From NCBI RefSeq assembly GCF_000520955.1, contig NZ_JACC01000009.1, forward strand, positions 112,431 through 176,430: a DNA stretch of 64,000 nt, in the 5' to 3' direction. This DNA comes from Aquimarina pacifica (GTDB lineage: Bacteria; Bacteroidota; Bacteroidia; Flavobacteriales; Flavobacteriaceae). Every line of letters begins with the position of its first letter. The stretch's first letter is position 1. The notes under the pieces are model-generated. The model was not told where the DNA came from. It did no database searches and saw only the letters and a program-made list of their open reading frames with translations. The translations under genes and the position numbers were made by a program. Positions 36,699 through 45,348 of the stretch are shown piece by piece.

Positions 36699-38753
36699 TT
36701 ATTTGCCTTGTCTTACTATAAAAGCGCCTTTTTTACCTGTGTGATGAAAAGGAATTTTATGTTTTTTGCACGTTGTTTTCCACTTTTTAATATAGCTTCT
36801 ATAATTACTTGCATCCGCAACAATTTTACGTGGAGTAAAGCTCTTTAATAATCGTTCTAAATTAATTTTAGGAGAATTAGATAATATAATAATATCAGGG
36901 TCCATCTCTTTAACCTTGTAAATTGATGTGCTGTCTATTAATAAAATTGTTCGATCCTTATAGCTATACACATTTTTTAGAGGAGCTATAGTGTCTAGTT
37001 TTGCTTGTTTTTGTGTTAGGTAGTTGTTGAGTAAAAAGTGACGTGTTTTTACAGAAAGAGTGTCGTGACTATATAGACTTAGATTTTTGTTTTTAAGAAA
37101 GCCTACCGTTGTATTGTTGTTGTTATTAAATACGATAAATTCTTCTTGATTAAGAGCACCCGTCTTCTCAAAAATAATAATAGACATTAATATCAATACA
37201 GATGAGACCATCCAGATTCTTCTTTTTTTATAGTCCTGAATAGTTAAAAAAGAAGTAATAATAACGTTGTAAAGGGCTAGTAGCATTTTCCAGGAAAAGA
37301 AAATATTTTCAATTAAAAATACATCTTGCTGTGCTACCCAACTAACGCTAGTGTTCATATAGTCAATACATAAACCGAATAAAGTTGCAATTTTTTCTGG
37401 TAAGATGTTTAGACATGCTAATAGAATTGTTATTACGCCTAATCCGAGAATACTCCCTAAAAACGGGATGATTAATACGTTTGAGATAAAAAATAGTAAC
37501 GGAAATTGATTAAAATAGAATAGAGAAAGTGGCAATAGTCCTAGTTGTGCTGCAATGGTTACTGTAAATGTTTCCCAGATTTTTTTAGGGATGAAATATT
37601 TAGGTTTGTAGTGCTTTGCTAATTTGGGTTGAATCCAAACAATAGCAAAAACGGCTAGATAACTAAGCTGAAACCCAATAGAGAAAAGCAATAAAGGATT
37701 AAAGCACAAAAGAATAAATAACGAAATGAATAATGAATTATAAATGCTTGTTTTTGATCTAATGTGCATACCAATCGCCAAAAAAGAAAACATGGTTACC
37801 GCTCTAAGCACCGAAGGTGATAATCCTGCAATAATGGCAAAACACCAAAGTAATATAAGAGTTGCTATTAATTTTATGGTTTTATATCGATTTCCATATC
37901 TGTCTAATGGACTTAGGATAAAAGTAAGAAATGCTAGAATGATGCCAACATGTAATCCGGATACGGCTAATATATGAATAGCTCCTGCATTTTTGTACTC
38001 ATCTAATGTTTCTGTATCAATGTCTTGACGTTGCCCTAACAATAATGCATTAATGATAGATAATTGTTTTTTGTCAAAATCATAATGCGATAGTTTGTTA
38101 TTAACGAAGGTTCTAATTTGATCCGATAAGTAATAAAAAGACCAAAATGTCTTTTTATTACTTATTAATTTATTGTTTGATACTGTGATCTGGTGATATA
38201 TATATTGTTTTTCCAAATACTTAGCATAATCAAACTGATTCGGATTTTTAGGTTTTGAAATAGAGGATAAATTTGTAAATGTACTATATGAGGTCCCAAT
38301 TGGTAATGGCTCAGACAGGGTGTCTATGGGTATTCTAATTAGTAATTTGCCTTTAGAAATATGATTTGAAATGTGTTGTATTGAGGCAATGTACTTGTCG
38401 TAATAGATAGAGGGTTTTAGTCGCTCTTTGATATGAAATTGAATTCCAACTTTTTTGTTTTTAATGTTTTTGTTCTCTAAAAGGTAAGTATAGTGATTAT
38501 CATAGCTCTTTGGATTATGAATTTTAACGAGTGTAATACCAAAGGTTATAAAAAAAGCAATCATTACAATCGTAAAAAAAGAGCCTTTAGAAGAAGTCTT
38601 TTTTTCGTAATACCATGAAAGGCCTAGAAGACCAACCTGTACAGTAAATATGAATAAAATGGTTTGGATATTAATAGAAAGAAATTTCTCAATACTAATT
38701 CCTATTACGGTCGAAATAGTAATGATAATAAACGGGATATTAAGAAGCTTCAC
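36699..38753 (-). CDS. comEC: ComEC/Rec2-family DNA-uptake channel protein
   Basis: An inner-membrane channel for single-stranded DNA uptake in natural transformation. A GTG at 38753 gives 684 residues beginning with VKLLNIPFIIITISTVIGI, the usual start of the family and the first membrane helix; the longer frame to 38807 would overlap the previous gene by 40 bases. Residues 90-200 form the OB-fold-like DUF4131 part, and 220-500 the competence membrane domain (LLLGQRQDIDTETLDEYKNAGAIHILAVSGLHVGIILAFLTF). The C-terminal domain is short and lacks the metallo-beta-lactamase HxHxDH motif, as in other Bacteroidota versions. It is last in the surE-lpxB operon, 14 bases after the NlpC gene. Confidence 0.9.
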   Translation of the reverse strand: MKLLNIPFIIITISTVIGISIEKFLSINIQTILFIFTVQVGLLGLSWYYEKKTSSKGSFFTIVMIAFFITFGITLVKIHNPKSYDNHYTYLLENKNIKNKKVGIQFHIKERLKPSIYYDKYIASIQHISNHISKGKLLIRIPIDTLSEPLPIGTSYSTFTNLSSISKPKNPNQFDYAKYLEKQYIYHQITVSNNKLISNKKTFWSFYYLSDQIRTFVNNKLSHYDFDKKQLSIINALLLGQRQDIDTETLDEYKNAGAIHILAVSGLHVGIILAFLTFILSPLDRYGNRYKTIKLIATLILLWCFAIIAGLSPSVLRAVTMFSFLAIGMHIRSKTSIYNSLFISLFILLCFNPLLLFSIGFQLSYLAVFAIVWIQPKLAKHYKPKYFIPKKIWETFTVTIAAQLGLLPLSLFYFNQFPLLFFISNVLIIPFLGSILGLGVITILLACLNILPEKIATLFGLCIDYMNTSVSWVAQQDVFLIENIFFSWKMLLALYNVIITSFLTIQDYKKRRIWMVSSVLILMSIIIFEKTGALNQEEFIVFNNNNNTTVGFLKNKNLSLYSHDTLSVKTRHFLLNNYLTQKQAKLDTIAPLKNVYSYKDRTILLIDSTSIYKVKEMDPDIIILSNSPKINLERLLKSFTPRKIVADASNYRSYIKKWKTTCKKHKIPFHHTGKKGAFIVRQGK

Positions 38754-38767
38754 AACACTATATATGC

Positions 38768-39280
38768 TTATAACATCCTTTTTGCCTTTACAAATCTGGG
38801 GTTCCAATAGGAATCCTCAAGGCTAGAAATGATGACTCCTTTTTTAGAAGAGGAATGAATAAATTTGATACCTCCTTTGGTTTGTACTACAATTCCAACA
38901 TGAGAGATGGTATTTTTTCCTTTAATAGTTTTAAAAAAAAGTAAATCTCCTATTGCTACTTTTTTGAGGGAAACAGATGTTCCTTGGGCAGCCATATTTC
39001 TTGAGGTTCTTGGTAGGGTAACATTTTCTTTTTTGAAGGATGTGTATACAAGGCCCGAACAATCCATACCCTTTCTTGTTGTGCCTCCATATTTGTAAGG
39101 TGTCCCACTAAAAGCTTTTGCATGCCCAACAATGCTTTTTATTTTTTTATTGGGAGCACTACTATGTGCACTATAAGTACTTTTTTTGGAAGAAATAACA
39201 GCTGTTTTCTTTGATGCTCCGCCACAGGAGGATAACAAGAAGCTTAACAAAATAAGTAAATAGTAGTAAATGTTCTTCAT
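38768..39280 (-). CDS. NlpC/P60 (C40) cell-wall peptidase lipoprotein
   Basis: A 170-residue lipoprotein: LLILLSFLLSSCGGASK with Cys at about residue 19, then a basic linker and a compact NlpC/P60 domain. The catalytic Cys is in GTTRKGMDCSGLVYTSF, the His in NTISHVGIVVQTKGGIKFIHSS, and the third polar position follows. It would cut peptidoglycan stem peptides (gamma-D-Glu-diamino acid bonds) on the periplasmic side. Its place between lpxB and comEC is common in Flavobacteriia. Confidence 0.92.
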   Translation of the reverse strand: MKNIYYYLLILLSFLLSSCGGASKKTAVISSKKSTYSAHSSAPNKKIKSIVGHAKAFSGTPYKYGGTTRKGMDCSGLVYTSFKKENVTLPRTSRNMAAQGTSVSLKKVAIGDLLFFKTIKGKNTISHVGIVVQTKGGIKFIHSSSKKGVIISSLEDSYWNPRFVKAKRML

Positions 39281-39293
39281 TATTGGGGTGTTT

Positions 39294-40406
39294 TTATTGT
39301 ATAGATTCGACTATTAACTTGGCGGTTTTGTCATTAGCCCCTTTTCCTCCAAGTTTTTTCTCTAAGTCATAATAGTCCAAAAATAATACCGCTCTATTGT
39401 AATCGTCTATAATTTTTGAAAGTTCTTCTTTTAATCTTTTAGGATTCAATTCATTCTGAATAAGCTCTGCCACTACTGGCTTATCCATAATCAAGTTTAC
39501 CAAAGAAATATATTCAAGATTAATAACACGTTTTGCAATTTGATAAGAGATGTAACTCCCTTTGTAACAGACAACCTGCGGAACTTTGAACAATGCCGTC
39601 TCTAGCGTCGCTGTACCCGATGTAACTAGGGCTGCATTACTAAGACTTAGTAAGTCGTAGGTTTCATTCATAATCAGGTGCACTCCTTGTTTTTGAATAA
39701 AGGGGGCATAAAATTCAGGATCCTGGCTAGGTGCCCCAGCAATTATAAATTGGTAATCAGGAAAATCGTCAACAACCGTAAGCATAACCTTGAGCATTTT
39801 ACGAATTTCTTGTTTTCTGCTTCCGGGAAGGATAGCAATAATTGGCCGATCATCTAGATCATGCTTAGATTTGAACGTTTCTGGCATAATTTGTTTATGC
39901 TCAGAAATGGCATCGATTAAGGGGTGTCCTACAAATTGTACAGGGAATTCATGCTTGTCTTCATAAAAAGTTTTTTCGAAAGGGAGAATTACATACATCA
40001 TATCTACATACTCCATGATGGTTTTTATTCGACCTTCTTTCCACGCCCAAATTTGTGGAGATATGTAATAATGTGTTGGGTACCCTTTTTCCTTTGCCCA
40101 TTCCGTAATGCGCAAATTAAACCCTGGGTAGTCTATAAAAATAACAGCATCAGGGTTGAAATCAGTAATATCTTGTTTGCAAAATTTTAGGTTTTTAAGA
40201 ATGGTAAATAAATTCATAAGGACCTCTACAAACCCCATAAAAGCTAAGTCTCTGTAATGTTTGGCCATGGATCCTCCTACAGCCTGCATAAGATCCCCTC
40301 CCCAAAATCTAAAAGTAGCTTCGGGATCTTCTTTGAGAATTGATTTCATAAGATTAGCACCATGTAAATCTCCTGATGCTTCTCCGGCAATAATATAGTA
40401 TTTCAC
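39294..40406 (-). CDS. lpxB: Lipid-A-disaccharide synthase
   Basis: A 370-residue GT19 glycosyltransferase that joins UDP-2,3-diacylglucosamine to lipid X to form the lipid A disaccharide. Signatures: MKYYIIAGEASGDLHGANLM at the N-terminus, IDYPGFNLRITEWAKEKGYPTHYYISPQIWAWKEGRIKTI, ILPFEKTFYE, LPGSRKQEIRKML and TSGTATLETALFKVPQVVCYK. All expected motifs are intact. It presumably sits at the inner membrane. The small membrane protein gene and surE lie upstream in the same operon. Confidence 0.97.
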   Translation of the reverse strand: MKYYIIAGEASGDLHGANLMKSILKEDPEATFRFWGGDLMQAVGGSMAKHYRDLAFMGFVEVLMNLFTILKNLKFCKQDITDFNPDAVIFIDYPGFNLRITEWAKEKGYPTHYYISPQIWAWKEGRIKTIMEYVDMMYVILPFEKTFYEDKHEFPVQFVGHPLIDAISEHKQIMPETFKSKHDLDDRPIIAILPGSRKQEIRKMLKVMLTVVDDFPDYQFIIAGAPSQDPEFYAPFIQKQGVHLIMNETYDLLSLSNAALVTSGTATLETALFKVPQVVCYKGSYISYQIAKRVINLEYISLVNLIMDKPVVAELIQNELNPKRLKEELSKIIDDYNRAVLFLDYYDLEKKLGGKGANDKTAKLIVESIQ

Positions 40407-40494
40407 TTTTTTGTATGGTTTTAAACGTCAATAAACTTATAAACTCTATCAGATTGGGGGTGTTTTTAATTAATTCTGCTACTATATTTTACAA

Positions 40495-40794
40495 TTAGAA
40501 TCCAAATTTACTAATTGCGATACAAATAGCAGCAATAAGTGTTGCAAGAAGAACGCCTCGAGCATGATATATGTTGTTTTTTCTTAGAAATAAAAAAAAC
40601 ACGATCAAGTTTGGTAATGCACCTAGAGCAATTAGGCTTTCGAATGAGTCATTTATCATAGATGTTTTGATAGTATCAGAAAACGACGAGGTTTGTTTAC
40701 TCAATGAACTAAATATAAATACGCAAATTATAAATCCAAGAATATTTAATAGTAAACCAATAGAAAAACCGGTAAGAATCTTTTTTTTAATCAT
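40495..40794 (-). CDS. Small three-helix membrane protein between surE and lpxB
   Basis: A 99-residue protein starting at the ATG at 40794, which overlaps the surE stop in an ATGA arrangement; the alternative 12 bases upstream would lie inside surE. It has three hydrophobic segments (ILTGFSIGLLLNILGFIICVFIF; IALGALPNLIVFFLFL; GVLLATLIAAICIAISKFGF) separated by a polar loop. No family is recognised. The location is conserved in Flavobacteriia as far as I recall, which suggests a link with the envelope, but the function is unknown. Confidence 0.75.
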   Translation of the reverse strand: MIKKKILTGFSIGLLLNILGFIICVFIFSSLSKQTSSFSDTIKTSMINDSFESLIALGALPNLIVFFLFLRKNNIYHARGVLLATLIAAICIAISKFGF

Positions 40795-41570
40795 GTAAGC
40801 GACCAATTGTTTAGTTCCTGTATAAAATGATGTGCCGTGAGATCAAACAGAGTAGGAACAATAGATATATATCCGTTGTGTAATGCCCATTCATCAGTAT
40901 CTTCTCCTTTGTCTTCATTAATAAAAGTGCCCGAAAGCCAATAATATTCTCTTCCCATTGGATTTGTTCTTTTGTCAAATTCTTCCATCCAATGTGCATT
41001 CGCCTGTCGACATATTTTTATTCCTTTAATATCTTTTTCGGGTAATTTAGGAATATTCACATTGAGAACAACTCCTTTAGGTAAGCCATTTTTTAGAACA
41101 TTCGTAACAATTGTTTTTACGAATTTTTTTGAAGGCTCGAAATCAGCATCCATGGCATAATCAAGTAAAGAAAATCCTATTGCGGGTATTCCTTCAATAC
41201 CTGCTTCGACAGCAGCACTCATGGTACCAGAATAAATAACATTGATAGCAGAATTGGACCCATGATTAATACCGCTCACACAAAGATCGGGTTTTCTTGT
41301 TAATAATTGTCTAGATGCCATTTTTACGCAATCTACCGGAGTTCCTGAGCAACTATATTCCTGTTGAGGTGCATTTTTATCAATAACAACAGCATCACAA
41401 TAGAGTGCACTATTAATCGTAATGGCATGCCCCATACCACTTTGTGGACTATCAGGCGCCACCACAACAACGTCTCCGATTTCAGTCATTACACTAATTA
41501 AAGCACGTATTCCTGGAGCCGTGATTCCATCATCATTAGTGACCAAAATTAAAGGCCGTTTTTGAGTCAT
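40791..41570 (-). CDS. surE: 5'/3'-nucleotidase SurE
   Basis: A 259-residue metal-dependent phosphatase that removes the phosphate from nucleoside monophosphates. The start ATG at 41570 gives MTQKRPLILVTNDDGITAPGIRAL, with the metal-binding Asp-Asp of TNDDG; an in-frame ATG at 41612 adds residues that are not part of the family. Other motifs are APDSPQSGMGHAITI, CSGTPVDCVKMA, SGINHGSNSAINVIYSGTMSAAVEAG. First gene of the surE-lpxB-comEC operon, divergent from the Prc-type protease gene. Confidence 0.95.
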   Translation of the reverse strand: MTQKRPLILVTNDDGITAPGIRALISVMTEIGDVVVVAPDSPQSGMGHAITINSALYCDAVVIDKNAPQQEYSCSGTPVDCVKMASRQLLTRKPDLCVSGINHGSNSAINVIYSGTMSAAVEAGIEGIPAIGFSLLDYAMDADFEPSKKFVKTIVTNVLKNGLPKGVVLNVNIPKLPEKDIKGIKICRQANAHWMEEFDKRTNPMGREYYWLSGTFINEDKGEDTDEWALHNGYISIVPTLFDLTAHHFIQELNNWSLT

Positions 41571-42004
41571 ATTTGTATGGGTTTTGATCGTAAAAATACA
41601 CTTTTTTATCATAGTAATTTACACCCATTTTTTGAATATAAATCCTATGTGAAACTTTCTATGTTTTCTATATGTAATGCCTTACTTTGTTTTTGAATGC
41701 AACCATAACAAAACTATTTGTAAAATTGTAGAAAATGTTATGTTTTATAGCTGTTGAAGTATGTATCATGATGCTCTAATGAATACACCCGTTTAAACAA
41801 AAAAACATCCAAAATATAACCAAAAACTTACTGTCGTTTATGAAGTTTTAGTGAAGCTAAAAGTAAAACTTCCCCAAATGAAAAACGAATGTGCATAAGA
41901 GTATCATATATTATTAGTTCATTTAAGAAAAATTTAGTATTATTACGTGTTATTGGCATGATTTTTAATGTAATTTGCCTACTATCCCTAAATTAAATGA
42001 GCAT
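41571..42004. other. Divergent intergenic region
   Basis: About 430 bases between surE and the Prc-type protease gene, with no gene in it. One 9-base perfect inverted repeat (41842-41850 with 41864-41872, gaagtttta and its complement) could be a binding site or a small hairpin. No complete consensus promoter was recognised. Confidence 0.45.
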
Positions 42005-44140
42005 ATGAAAAAGAGTTTTTTGGTTTTGATGCTAACAATCATTGTTTCAGCAGCATCTTGCAGTTTTACTACCAAAGTAGAAAATGACCCGGATAAGGAT
42101 AAATTATTAATCGATTTAATAAGTTATGTCTTGGGTAAAGGGCATTATGATGCCAAGTCTATTAATAACGATTTCTCGAAGGAAGTTTTTGTTGATTATA
42201 TTGATGCATTAGATCCACTTAAAAGATATTTTTATCAAAGCGATATTGAAGAGTTTGAAGAGTTCAAAGAATTGATTGATGATGAAATACGAAATAAAGA
42301 AATTAAATTTTTTAATCTAACATATGAGCGATTACAGCATCGAATGATGCAAGCTCGAAGATTACATAAAGAGATTCTCGAGGTGCCTTTTGATTTTGAA
42401 AAAGACGAAAGTATTGACACTGATTATGAGAAATTACCATATGTAGAGAATGAGAGCCAGATGAGGGATCGTTGGAGATTACAATTAAAATTTAATGCAT
42501 TATCTAGTTATTATGATAAAGTAGAGGCGCAGATAGACTCTCTTACCAAAAACAGTAATTATAAACGCAAAACATCTATTGTGCTTGAGAGTGAGGCACG
42601 AGAAATTACCAAAACTTCGTTAAAAGAGTATTTCGAATTTGCTGATGATTTAGAAAGAAAAGATTGGTTTTCTATCTATATCAATTCTATCGTAGAAGAA
42701 TTTGATCCACATACGTACTATTTTGCTCCTCAAGATAAGGACCGATTTGATATTGCTATGTCTGGAAAATTAGAAGGGATAGGGGCACGATTGCAAAAGA
42801 AAAATGACAACGTCAAGGTTATTGAAATTATTTCGGGAGGTCCTGCCTGGAGAGGTAACAGAGTAGAAGTAGGAGACCTTATCATGAAGGTAAAGCAAGA
42901 AGATGAAGTAGAGCCTGTGAGTATTGTAGGGATGAGACTTGATGATGCTGTTAGTCTAATAAAAGGCCCTAAGGGAACTAAAGTAACATTGACAATTAAA
43001 AAAGTTGATGGTACAACTGATGTTATCGAAATTGTAAGGGATGTGGTTGAGCTCGAAGAGACATATGCCAAATCTTCGATAGTAAAGAAAAATGATAAGA
43101 CATTCGGTATTGTTAACCTTCCTAAGTTTTATTTTAACATGCAGGACTACAATCAACGTAATGCTGCTAAAGATGTAAAACAAGAGATTATACGTCTTAA
43201 AGAACAAAATATGGATGGTTTGGTAGTTGATCTTCGCGATAATGGAGGAGGATCGTTACAAACTGTTGTTGATATTGCTGGCTTATTTATAGAAAAAGGG
43301 CCAATAGTTCAGGTAAGAACAAAAGGAGAATCTCCAGAAGTATTGAGTGATAAAGATAGAAATATACTTTGGGATGGTCCCTTGGTAATTTTGGTAAATG
43401 AATTATCTGCATCTGCTTCAGAAATTTTGGCCGCTGCAATGCAGGATTACAAAAGAGCCATTATTATAGGTAGTACCCAGACATACGGTAAAGGTACAGT
43501 TCAGAATGTAATGGACCTTAACAGATGGATGAGAAGTAATGATTTCGGAGATCTTGGTGCGCTAAAATTGACCACACAAAAATTTTATAGAGTTAATGGA
43601 GGCTCAACACAATTAGAAGGAGTCAAAAGTGATGTAGTAGTGCCGGATCGTTACAGTTATATTGATATTGGTGAAAAGGATCAAGAAAATCCTTTGCCAT
43701 GGGATAAAATAGCCGCAGCTGATTATACGGCTTGGGATGGGTATATTGATTTTAACCAAACAATTACCAATAGTAAAGAAAGAATGGCTAAAAATAGTCA
43801 GTTAAAATTAATAGACGAAAATGCAAAGTGGGTGAGTCAAAAAAGAGACATTAACACGTATTCTTTAAAGTATAATAAGTACAAGGCTAATATTGCAGAA
43901 AATGAGAAACAAGCAGAACGTTTTGAAGCAATAGACGATTACAAAACCAATCTTACTTTTGAATCTTTACCATATGAAAAAACACTGATGAAATCAGATT
44001 CAATTTTATCTGAGAAAAGAAGTCGATGGCATACAAGCCTGAGTAAAGATGTATATGTAGAAGAAGCAATTAGTGTATTAGAGGATATGAAGATTAATAA
44101 TATAAGAAGGTCAAAAAATCCACTTACACTAAAGAATTAA
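42005..44140 (+). CDS. Carboxy-terminal-processing (tail-specific, Prc) protease
   Basis: A 711-residue S41 peptidase of the Prc type. The ATG at 42005 gives a lipobox signal (IIVSAASCSFTT); a start 30 bases earlier adds nothing useful. Residues 30-220 are the helical N-terminal part, 240-330 a PDZ domain (KLEGIGARLQKKNDNVKVIEIISGGPAWRGNRVEVGD), and 360-520 the peptidase with LPKFYFNMQDY, VVDLRDNGGGSL, the Ser motif NELSASASEILAAAMQDY (Ser470) and Lys in TYGKGTVQ (about 496). The last 180 residues are the DUF3340 region. It degrades or trims proteins, usually acting with a lipoprotein adaptor on penicillin-binding or endopeptidase targets. The permease gene starts 9 bases later. Confidence 0.95.
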   Translation: MKKSFLVLMLTIIVSAASCSFTTKVENDPDKDKLLIDLISYVLGKGHYDAKSINNDFSKEVFVDYIDALDPLKRYFYQSDIEEFEEFKELIDDEIRNKEIKFFNLTYERLQHRMMQARRLHKEILEVPFDFEKDESIDTDYEKLPYVENESQMRDRWRLQLKFNALSSYYDKVEAQIDSLTKNSNYKRKTSIVLESEAREITKTSLKEYFEFADDLERKDWFSIYINSIVEEFDPHTYYFAPQDKDRFDIAMSGKLEGIGARLQKKNDNVKVIEIISGGPAWRGNRVEVGDLIMKVKQEDEVEPVSIVGMRLDDAVSLIKGPKGTKVTLTIKKVDGTTDVIEIVRDVVELEETYAKSSIVKKNDKTFGIVNLPKFYFNMQDYNQRNAAKDVKQEIIRLKEQNMDGLVVDLRDNGGGSLQTVVDIAGLFIEKGPIVQVRTKGESPEVLSDKDRNILWDGPLVILVNELSASASEILAAAMQDYKRAIIIGSTQTYGKGTVQNVMDLNRWMRSNDFGDLGALKLTTQKFYRVNGGSTQLEGVKSDVVVPDRYSYIDIGEKDQENPLPWDKIAAADYTAWDGYIDFNQTITNSKERMAKNSQLKLIDENAKWVSQKRDINTYSLKYNKYKANIAENEKQAERFEAIDDYKTNLTFESLPYEKTLMKSDSILSEKRSRWHTSLSKDVYVEEAISVLEDMKINNIRRSKNPLTLKN

Positions 44141-44149
44141 TGTGCATTA

Positions 44150-45259
44150 ATGCCTAAAAAATCAAACTCATTAAGTACACTGGCGCTCCAGAAATTCAAG
44201 AAGAATTTTTGGGGCGTTTTGAGTTTTTACTTTATTGTTTTTTGTGGGTTAATAGCGATTTTTGCCTATGCTATTGCTCCCGATAACTCTCAGAATGCAA
44301 ACCAAATGCATTTGTCAATTCATTCTAAACCTCCTGGTTTTAATGTAAAAATGCTAACCATTCCTTCTCAGTCTTTAACAGATCAATCTTTTTTTGATCG
44401 TTTTTTTTTCGGAGAAAAAAATACAGATACAGAACTTCCTATTGAGCGATATGTGTTAACAAATGATGCTGTTAAAATATATCCATATAGTGAAGGAGAA
44501 GTGATTGAATTGTCAAAAGAAATTAAAAAGTCAAGTTTTCCTAGTGCATTAAGTATGAGTGAGATTATAGATACTTATGTAAAGGAGAAGACCTTTATTT
44601 TAGGTACCGATAAATACGGAAGAGATTTGTTAAGTAGAATGCTTGTGGGTATTCGTATTTCTTTTTCTATAGGTTTTGTTGCTGTATTTATTTCACTGTT
44701 TTTAGGGATTTTTATGGGGGCTATTTCAGGATATTTTGGCGGTAAAGTTGATGCAGCAATTATGTGGTTGATTAATGTTACTTGGTCAATTCCTACCTTG
44801 TTATTAGTTATTGCTATAACGTTGGCTTTGGGTAAAGGATTTTGGCAAGTTTTTATAGCAGTGGGCCTTACGATGTGGGTAGAAGTAGCTCGTATTGTTA
44901 GGGGGCAGGTAATGAGTGTTAAACAAATGCAGTATGTAACTGCGGCAAAGGCATTAGGCTTTACGAATTATAGGATAATCACTAAACATATATTACCAAA
45001 TAGTCTTGCCCCGGTGATCGTGATTTCTGCAGCTAACTTTGCAGGTGCAATTCTTATTGAAAGTGGGCTTAGCTTTTTAGGAATAGGTGCACAACCTCCC
45101 ATGCCTAGCTGGGGTGCAATGATTAAAGATCATTACTCTTATATTATTTTAGGAAAAGCATACCTCGCAATTATTCCTGGATTAGGAATTATGAGTCTCG
45201 TAATGGCTTTTATGTTAATAGGAAATGCTCTGCGGGATGCATTAGATGTAAAGGGGTGA
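44150..45259 (+). CDS. ABC transporter permease, DppC/OppC type
   Basis: A 369-residue inner-membrane permease of the binding-protein-dependent peptide/nickel group. The N-terminal helix (FWGVLSFYFIVFCGLIAIFAYAIAPD) is followed by a long periplasmic insertion (about residues 45-145) before FILGTDKYGRDLLSRMLVGIRISFSIGF, the typical DppC start of the core. The cytosolic coupling loop VTAAKALGFTNYRIITKHILPNSLAPVIV carries the EAA-like motif. The other parts (second permease, ATPases, binding protein) are absent here. It begins 9 bases after the Prc-type gene, with which it is cotranscribed. Confidence 0.9.
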   Translation: MPKKSNSLSTLALQKFKKNFWGVLSFYFIVFCGLIAIFAYAIAPDNSQNANQMHLSIHSKPPGFNVKMLTIPSQSLTDQSFFDRFFFGEKNTDTELPIERYVLTNDAVKIYPYSEGEVIELSKEIKKSSFPSALSMSEIIDTYVKEKTFILGTDKYGRDLLSRMLVGIRISFSIGFVAVFISLFLGIFMGAISGYFGGKVDAAIMWLINVTWSIPTLLLVIAITLALGKGFWQVFIAVGLTMWVEVARIVRGQVMSVKQMQYVTAAKALGFTNYRIITKHILPNSLAPVIVISAANFAGAILIESGLSFLGIGAQPPMPSWGAMIKDHYSYIILGKAYLAIIPGLGIMSLVMAFMLIGNALRDALDVKG

Positions 45260-45289
45260 CCAATGCATTAGCGATGTCTGAATAGAAAA

Positions 45290-45315
45290 ATATCGAGAGT
45301 ATTAACCCTCGATAT
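45290..45315. terminator. Terminator candidate between permease and ceramidase
   Basis: Arms 45290-45297 and 45308-45315 (atatcgag and its complement) pair perfectly and can extend by a G pair after one mismatch, with a loop of about 10 bases. Convergent genes lie on both sides. Confidence 0.6.
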
Positions 45316-45348
45316 AGTAAAAGTAAAATCATTATTAATTGGTGTGCT

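Noticed and set aside
38754..38807. Upstream ATG start for comEC
   Set aside because: It would overlap the NlpC gene by 40 bases and adds residues not typical of ComEC; the GTG at 38753 fits better.
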